DNA of 64,000 bases from Epilithonimonas vandammei (GTDB taxonomy: Bacteria; Bacteroidota; Bacteroidia; Flavobacteriales; Weeksellaceae), in NCBI RefSeq assembly GCF_003860525.1, contig NZ_CP034161.1:1240001-1304000 (forward strand), written 5' to 3'. Positions 60,785 through 64,000 of the stretch are shown piece after piece. Every line of letters begins with the position of its first letter. The stretch's first letter is position 1. The translations under genes and the position numbers were made by a program. The notes beneath the pieces are model-generated. The model did no database searches, was not told the origin of the DNA, and worked only from the letters and a program-made list of their open reading frames with translations.

Positions 60785-60863
60785 ATCTCCACTTTTTATT
60801 TTTTAATTTGAATCGATGAACATTCTATGTTATATTCCAAAATTTTTAGGTTCATTTTTTTAG

Positions 60864-61835
60864 TTATTTTGCAAAATCCAGTTGATATTTGTTTTTAGAT
60901 TTTATTATTCCAAAGGCTTGTCGTAGCAGTTTGTTGCAAACTGCTATTAAAGCTAATTTTTTACATTTCCCTTTTTCCAAAATCCTTTCATATAAGGCTT
61001 TGCATTGCGGATTGCATTTTACCGCACTCCAAGAGCAGATGAATAAGACACTTCGGATATATTCTTTGGTTGTTCGACATTTGCCGATTGTTATTTTTTT
61101 GTTTCCGGAATGATACATTCTTGGAGCAACTCCAAAGTATTTACTTACCGATTTTGAGTGTTCAAAACTCTTGAAATGGTTCGTTGCAACCAGCAATAAG
61201 AGCGAGGTTTTCTCTCCAATTCCATTAATGCTCTTGAGCAGAGTTTTATTCTCTTGCAATTCCTCATCTTCCAGTTTTGGCAATCGTTTCAAAAGTTTTT
61301 CTATCTCTTTTTGCAAATTATTAATCAATGTTTCATAATGTTTTACCACCTCTTTATTGAGTCTTGCTTTTTGGCGCAGAGATTTTAATTTTAATGAAAA
61401 TCTCGCTTTCTCCTGTTCCAAATCCTGCAAAAGATTGAGTTCCTGTTCTAAAAATTCAAGATTCTCTTTTTTGGGTTCAAAAGGACAAATTTCCATTTTC
61501 TCTCCAAAATCCCGGATTAATTTAGCATCTTCATCATCAGTTTTACTGATTAAGTTTCTTACTTCTGCATATTTTTTAATCGTCAAAGGATTTACCTGAT
61601 AAACATCAAATCCCTTTGAATAAGCATAGTAAAGGATTTTGCTACTGTAAGAACCGGTGGCTTCTACTACAATTTTATAATCCTTTTGGTCTAACTTTTT
61701 CAGACAGCTTAAAATATCTTTTTTCAAATTGCCAATATTCATTACGATTTCTTGGTTTTGTGCGTTTTTGAAACTTATGGTCAAAAACTTTGAGCTTACG
61801 TCAATTCCTACTACTTTCTTTTCTAAATTTACCAT
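60864..61835 (-). CDS. IS110-family DEDD recombinase (transposase)
   Basis: This 323-residue recombinase has an N-terminal RuvC-like DEDD domain with D12 (VGIDVSS), E58 (VVEATGS), and D100/D103 in SKTDDEDAKLI. The C-terminal domain, with LLKSINGIGEKTSLLLLVA and GVAPRMYHSGNKKI, holds the candidate catalytic serine. A coiled coil joins the two (residues about 120-190). IS110 enzymes integrate a circular element with the help of an element-encoded bridge RNA that pairs with donor and target. The frame is intact, so the element may be active. Confidence 0.95.
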   Translation of the reverse strand: MVNLEKKVVGIDVSSKFLTISFKNAQNQEIVMNIGNLKKDILSCLKKLDQKDYKIVVEATGSYSSKILYYAYSKGFDVYQVNPLTIKKYAEVRNLISKTDDEDAKLIRDFGEKMEICPFEPKKENLEFLEQELNLLQDLEQEKARFSLKLKSLRQKARLNKEVVKHYETLINNLQKEIEKLLKRLPKLEDEELQENKTLLKSINGIGEKTSLLLLVATNHFKSFEHSKSVSKYFGVAPRMYHSGNKKITIGKCRTTKEYIRSVLFICSWSAVKCNPQCKALYERILEKGKCKKLALIAVCNKLLRQAFGIIKSKNKYQLDFAK

Positions 61836-61863
61836 ACAATTACTTTAAATGTATTGGAATTTT

Positions 61864-62005
61864 GTTTTCTTATGAACCAGTGTGATAAGAGTTTTTCTCT
61901 TTATAAACAGCATTCTATTCGGTTTCCAGAAAACAAGCAGTAGGGACTTATTGTTCGACACGATATTTTTGTATCAACCACTTCTCTGACTTTTTCCTAC
62001 TGCTT
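61864..62005 (-). ncRNA. Candidate IS110 bridge RNA (two stem-loops upstream of the transposase)
   Basis: In transposase orientation, the first stem-loop is closed by AAGCAGTAGG/CCTACTGCTT (62005-61996 with 61944-61935) and contains an inner GATA/TATC hairpin. The second is closed by GTTTTCT/AGAAAAC (61934-61928 with 61870-61864) and has an inner AAGAG/CTCTT hairpin (61901-61887). Two internal-loop stem-loops in the 5' noncoding end match the known bridge RNA layout. Short matches exist (AAGUC and AGUGG in the first loop resemble the target), but they are too short to prove guide pairing. Confidence 0.5.
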
Positions 62006-62089
62006 TTTCCAATATGTTTGTAAATGTAATTTTTTAACTTTTTATCTAAACTATTATTAAAAAGCAAACTTATCACCACTACGTTAGGT

Positions 62090-62161
62090 TTGAGTGGAAA
62101 TCCTTTTTACGCAACGAAGTGAAGTGGAAAGATTGGGAGCGGAAGGCGGTTAAAGCTGCCC
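62090..62161 (+). repeat. REP-like repeat, copy 3, right fragment
   Basis: It begins TTGAGTGGAAATCC, contains GGAGCGGAAGGCGG (62136-62149) and ends GCTGCCC (62155-62161), which corresponds to the right block and end of copies 1 and 2. The middle is partly self-complementary (AATC near 62101, GATT at 62131). Confidence 0.7.
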
Positions 62162-62216
62162 AAATAATTTAGCTAAATGTATCAATTGCTAGAGTTTCGA
62201 CATCCAAACAAATCCT

Positions 62217-62224
62217 TATCTTTG
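62217..62224 (+). promoter_or_regulatory. -7 box of the deoxyhypusine synthase-like gene (TATCTTTG)
   Basis: TATCTTTG lies 17 bases before the ATG at 62242. Confidence 0.55.
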
Positions 62225-62241
62225 CAAAAATCTTAAATAAA

Positions 62242-63216
62242 ATGAGCAAACCGATAACTGAGTTCATAGAAAAATATTATTTGCACTTCAATGCGGCTGC
62301 GTTGGTAGATGCTTCTAAAGGATATGTTGCACATCTTAAAGATGGCGGAAAAATGATGATTACGCTTGCAGGGGCAATGTCAACCGCAGAATTAGGAAAA
62401 ATCTTGGCAGAGATGATTCGTCAGGATAAGGTCGATTTTATTTCTTGTACAGGTGCAAACCTTGAAGAAGATTTGATGAATCTTGTAGCGCATTCTCACT
62501 ACGAAAGAGTTCCCCATTACAGAGATCTTACGCCACAAGAAGAGTGGGCACTTTTGGAACGAGGTCTGAACAGAGTAACAGATACTTGTATCCCTGAGGA
62601 AGAAGCGTTTAGAAGATTGCAAAAACATATCTACGAGATTTGGAAAGATGCGGATGATAAGGGAGAGCGTTATTTCCCACACGAATATATGTACAAAATG
62701 ATTCTCTCCGGTGTTCTCGAGCAGTATTATGAGATCCCAAGAGAAAATTCTTGGATGATTGCAGCAGCAGAGAAGAATTTACCAATCGTGGTTCCAGGAT
62801 GGGAAGATTCTACAATGGGTAATATTTTCGCATCTTATTGTATAAAAGGAGATCTGAAATTCTCTACAATGAAATCGGGAATCGAGTATATGGCTTATTT
62901 GGCTGATTGGTACACGAAAAACTCAGGTGGAAAAGGCGTTGGTTTCTTCCAAGTGGGCGGTGGAATCGCTGGTGATTTCCCAATCTGTGTGGTTCCAATG
63001 CTTTATCAAGATATGGAAATGCACGATATTCCTTTCTGGAGTTATTTCTGTCAGATTTCTGATTCTACAACATCTTACGGTTCTTATTCCGGAGCTGTTC
63101 CGAATGAGAAAATCACTTGGGGTAAATTAGATATTACGACTCCAAAATATATTGTGGAAAGTGATGCAACAATCTGTGCACCATTGATGTTTAGTTATAT
63201 TCTTGAAAATTCTTAA
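62242..63216 (+). CDS. Deoxyhypusine synthase family protein
   Basis: This 324-residue NAD-dependent enzyme of the deoxyhypusine/homospermidine synthase family has MMITLAGAMSTAELGKILAEMI, DFISCTGANLEEDLMNLVAH, and VGFFQVGGGIAGDFPICVVPML. The region of the active-site lysine, NEKITWGKLDI (about residue 290), keeps the WGK motif. In eukaryotes and archaea the enzyme moves the aminobutyl group of spermidine to eIF5A; bacteria lack eIF5A, so bacterial members are thought to act in polyamine metabolism. No other polyamine gene is in the window. Confidence 0.9.
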   Translation: MSKPITEFIEKYYLHFNAAALVDASKGYVAHLKDGGKMMITLAGAMSTAELGKILAEMIRQDKVDFISCTGANLEEDLMNLVAHSHYERVPHYRDLTPQEEWALLERGLNRVTDTCIPEEEAFRRLQKHIYEIWKDADDKGERYFPHEYMYKMILSGVLEQYYEIPRENSWMIAAAEKNLPIVVPGWEDSTMGNIFASYCIKGDLKFSTMKSGIEYMAYLADWYTKNSGGKGVGFFQVGGGIAGDFPICVVPMLYQDMEMHDIPFWSYFCQISDSTTSYGSYSGAVPNEKITWGKLDITTPKYIVESDATICAPLMFSYILENS

Positions 63217-63228
63217 TTGAATTAATCA

Positions 63229-63280
63229 TAAAATAAAAATAAAGCGTTCAAATTATTTTGAACGCTTTATTTTTATTTTA
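63229..63280. terminator. Long perfect palindrome after the deoxyhypusine synthase-like gene
   Basis: Two 24-base arms (63229-63252 and 63257-63280) are exact inverse complements around TTAT. The core is AAAGCGTTCAAA/TTTGAACGCTTT, with AT-rich outer arms that supply a T-run on both strands. Confidence 0.85.
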
Positions 63281-63482
63281 AATTGATGATTTGTTAGTCT
63301 AATGAATTGATTAAAATAAAATATCTATAACCAAAAATAGCTTTTTGAAATTGATTTAATTTTGTGAAATCTCTTTTGCTGTATTTGGGTAAAATAGCAA
63401 CATTTATTTTATTCAGAAATCTAAAAAAATGACTTTTTCATAAGCTTAAATTTGAGTTAAAATACAACTTTCAAACCAAAAA

Positions 63483-63788
63483 TTACAACATCATAACACC
63501 CTCGATGATTGCTACTTTTTTATAAATGCTGATAACTTGGTCTGCATCCAGCACAAAACAATCAACAGAAACCGAAGTGTATTTTCCTGTGGAGCTTTCT
63601 TTGTTGGATAGAGTATATTTCAAATTATCGAAAGCCCTTAGGATTTCTGTAATTTTCTCAGGATCACTTGTCACAATGAATTTGAAGAGGTATTCTTCCG
63701 GAAAATTGTGTTGTTCCTCTAATTTTTCTTTCAATGATTTATAAAACTCTTCGGGATTTGCGTGATTGCTATCTATAATATCTGCCAT
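63483..63788 (-). CDS. DUF493 (YbeD-like) family protein
   Basis: This 101-residue protein has the DUF493 alpha-beta pattern: EEFYKSLKEKLEEQHNFPEEYLFKFIV, a variable middle, and SSTGKYTSVSVDCFVLDADQVISIYKKV with the C-terminal GVMML. The fold resembles small ACT/ferredoxin-like regulatory domains, and the function is unknown. It lies 76 bases downstream of the partial gene at the window end, with a terminator in between. Confidence 0.87.
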   Translation of the reverse strand: MADIIDSNHANPEEFYKSLKEKLEEQHNFPEEYLFKFIVTSDPEKITEILRAFDNLKYTLSNKESSTGKYTSVSVDCFVLDADQVISIYKKVAIIEGVMML

Positions 63789-63811
63789 CTAATTTTAAGT
63801 CTTGGATTAAT

Positions 63812-63837
63812 AAAAAAATCTCCGTAAAAAACGGAGA
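63812..63837 (-). terminator. Terminator of the gene at the window end
   Basis: TCTCCGT (63819-63825) pairs with ACGGAGA (63831-63837); on the minus strand it is followed by seven T residues. Confidence 0.85.
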
Positions 63838-63864
63838 CCAAAGTTAGTGATATTTATTCTTCTT

Positions 63865-64000
63865 TTAAGAAGGATTTTCTGCGGTTGCTTCCTGAGGTAA
63901 TGAAACTTCATCTGCGGCGGCTTCCAAAGCTTTGTCCAAAGTAAATAAGGATTCGTCCGTAGCTCTGTCTCCGCCAGCGATTTTCAATTTGTCAATCAAT
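63865..64000 (-). CDS. C-terminal end of an unidentified protein (5' part outside window)
   Basis: The minus strand is open from the window edge to a TAA at 63865-63867 and encodes 44 residues, starting LIDKLKIAGGDRATDES and ending EATAENPS. The tail is acidic and Ala-rich and does not identify a family. A strong terminator directly follows, which supports a true gene end. Confidence 0.6.
   Translation of the reverse strand, partial: LIDKLKIAGGDRATDESLFTLDKALEAAADEVSLPQEATAENPS

Larger units (their letters stand above)
60785..62091 (-). mobile_element. IS110-family insertion sequence inside a REP-like repeat
   Basis: The boundaries are inferred by comparison with repeat copies 1 and 2. Removing 60785-62091 rejoins GCAGCCCGACTT to GAGTGG, which differs from the CCCGACCTGAGTGG of the other copies by one base, with TT as likely shared core. 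The element is about 1.3 kb, has no terminal inverted repeats and no long target duplication, as expected for IS110. It has 254 bases of noncoding sequence before the transposase and 78 after it, the IS110-group layout. Both ends carry ACTTATCnCCAC (60781-60792 and 62068-62079). Confidence 0.7.

Overview
The window comes from a low-GC Bacteroidota genome, most likely a Weeksellaceae flavobacterium of the Chryseobacterium/Epilithonimonas type. Evidence for this: a DUF3467 gene follows rpoBC, there is a type IX secretion sorting domain and an OmpA/TolC-type outer membrane, CbpM/CbpA and YpdA are present, most starts lack a Shine-Dalgarno sequence, and boxes of the form TAnnTTTG (the Bacteroidota -7 element) precede many genes. 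I cannot name the species from sequence alone.

Layout. 1-7.1 kb: the rpoB 3' part, rpoC and a DUF3467 gene, closed by a terminator. 7.2-17.3 kb: mixed housekeeping and envelope genes (ectonucleotide pyrophosphatase-like enzyme, zinc alcohol dehydrogenase, VanZ-like, OmpA-like, a minimal T9SS-sorted protein, hemB, HD hydrolase, alpha/beta hydrolase, PfkB kinase, DUF4241). 17.3-31 kb: valS, DUF1573, PPK2, aldehyde dehydrogenase, L,D-transpeptidase, YpdA, CbpM/CbpA, lipocalin, ferredoxin and its reductase, RsmB-like methyltransferase and an HNH-like protein. 31-37.6 kb: a TetR-TolC-adaptor-RND efflux operon with a palindromic operator on its promoter. 37.6-46.7 kb: the most accessory part, with a small inverted-repeat element, an IS4-family element inserted in a palindromic terminator, a D12-class adenine methyltransferase beside a PD-(D/E)xK-like protein (candidate restriction-modification pair), and three tandem copies of a 220-bp unit. 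46.7-60.6 kb: a second Gfo/Idh/MocA gene, FabI-like and FabH, Pcm, MazG, LemA plus two TPM-domain proteins, a KefF/KefC-like pair, an M3 peptidase and an ABC-F protein. 60.6-64 kb: an IS110-family element, a deoxyhypusine synthase-like gene, DUF493 and the end of an unidentified gene.

The most interesting signals lie between the genes. (1) The IS110 element is inserted in a REP-like repeat of which two other copies lie in this window, and its 5' noncoding region holds two consecutive stem-loops as expected for a bridge RNA. (2) One copy of that repeat sits at the 5' end of a TPM gene and supplies its only plausible ATG. (3) A MITE-like family with two nested sets of inverted repeats occurs once at 37.6 kb and three times in tandem at 46 kb. 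(4) The IS4 element split a terminator, made a 10-bp target duplication, and carries inward-facing hairpin/T-run terminators at both ends. (5) Heptad satellite sequence of the kind seen between genes also lies in frame inside valS and the ABC-F gene.

No rRNA, tRNA or CRISPR array was recognised. Assignments rest on reading motifs by eye; no database search was possible.
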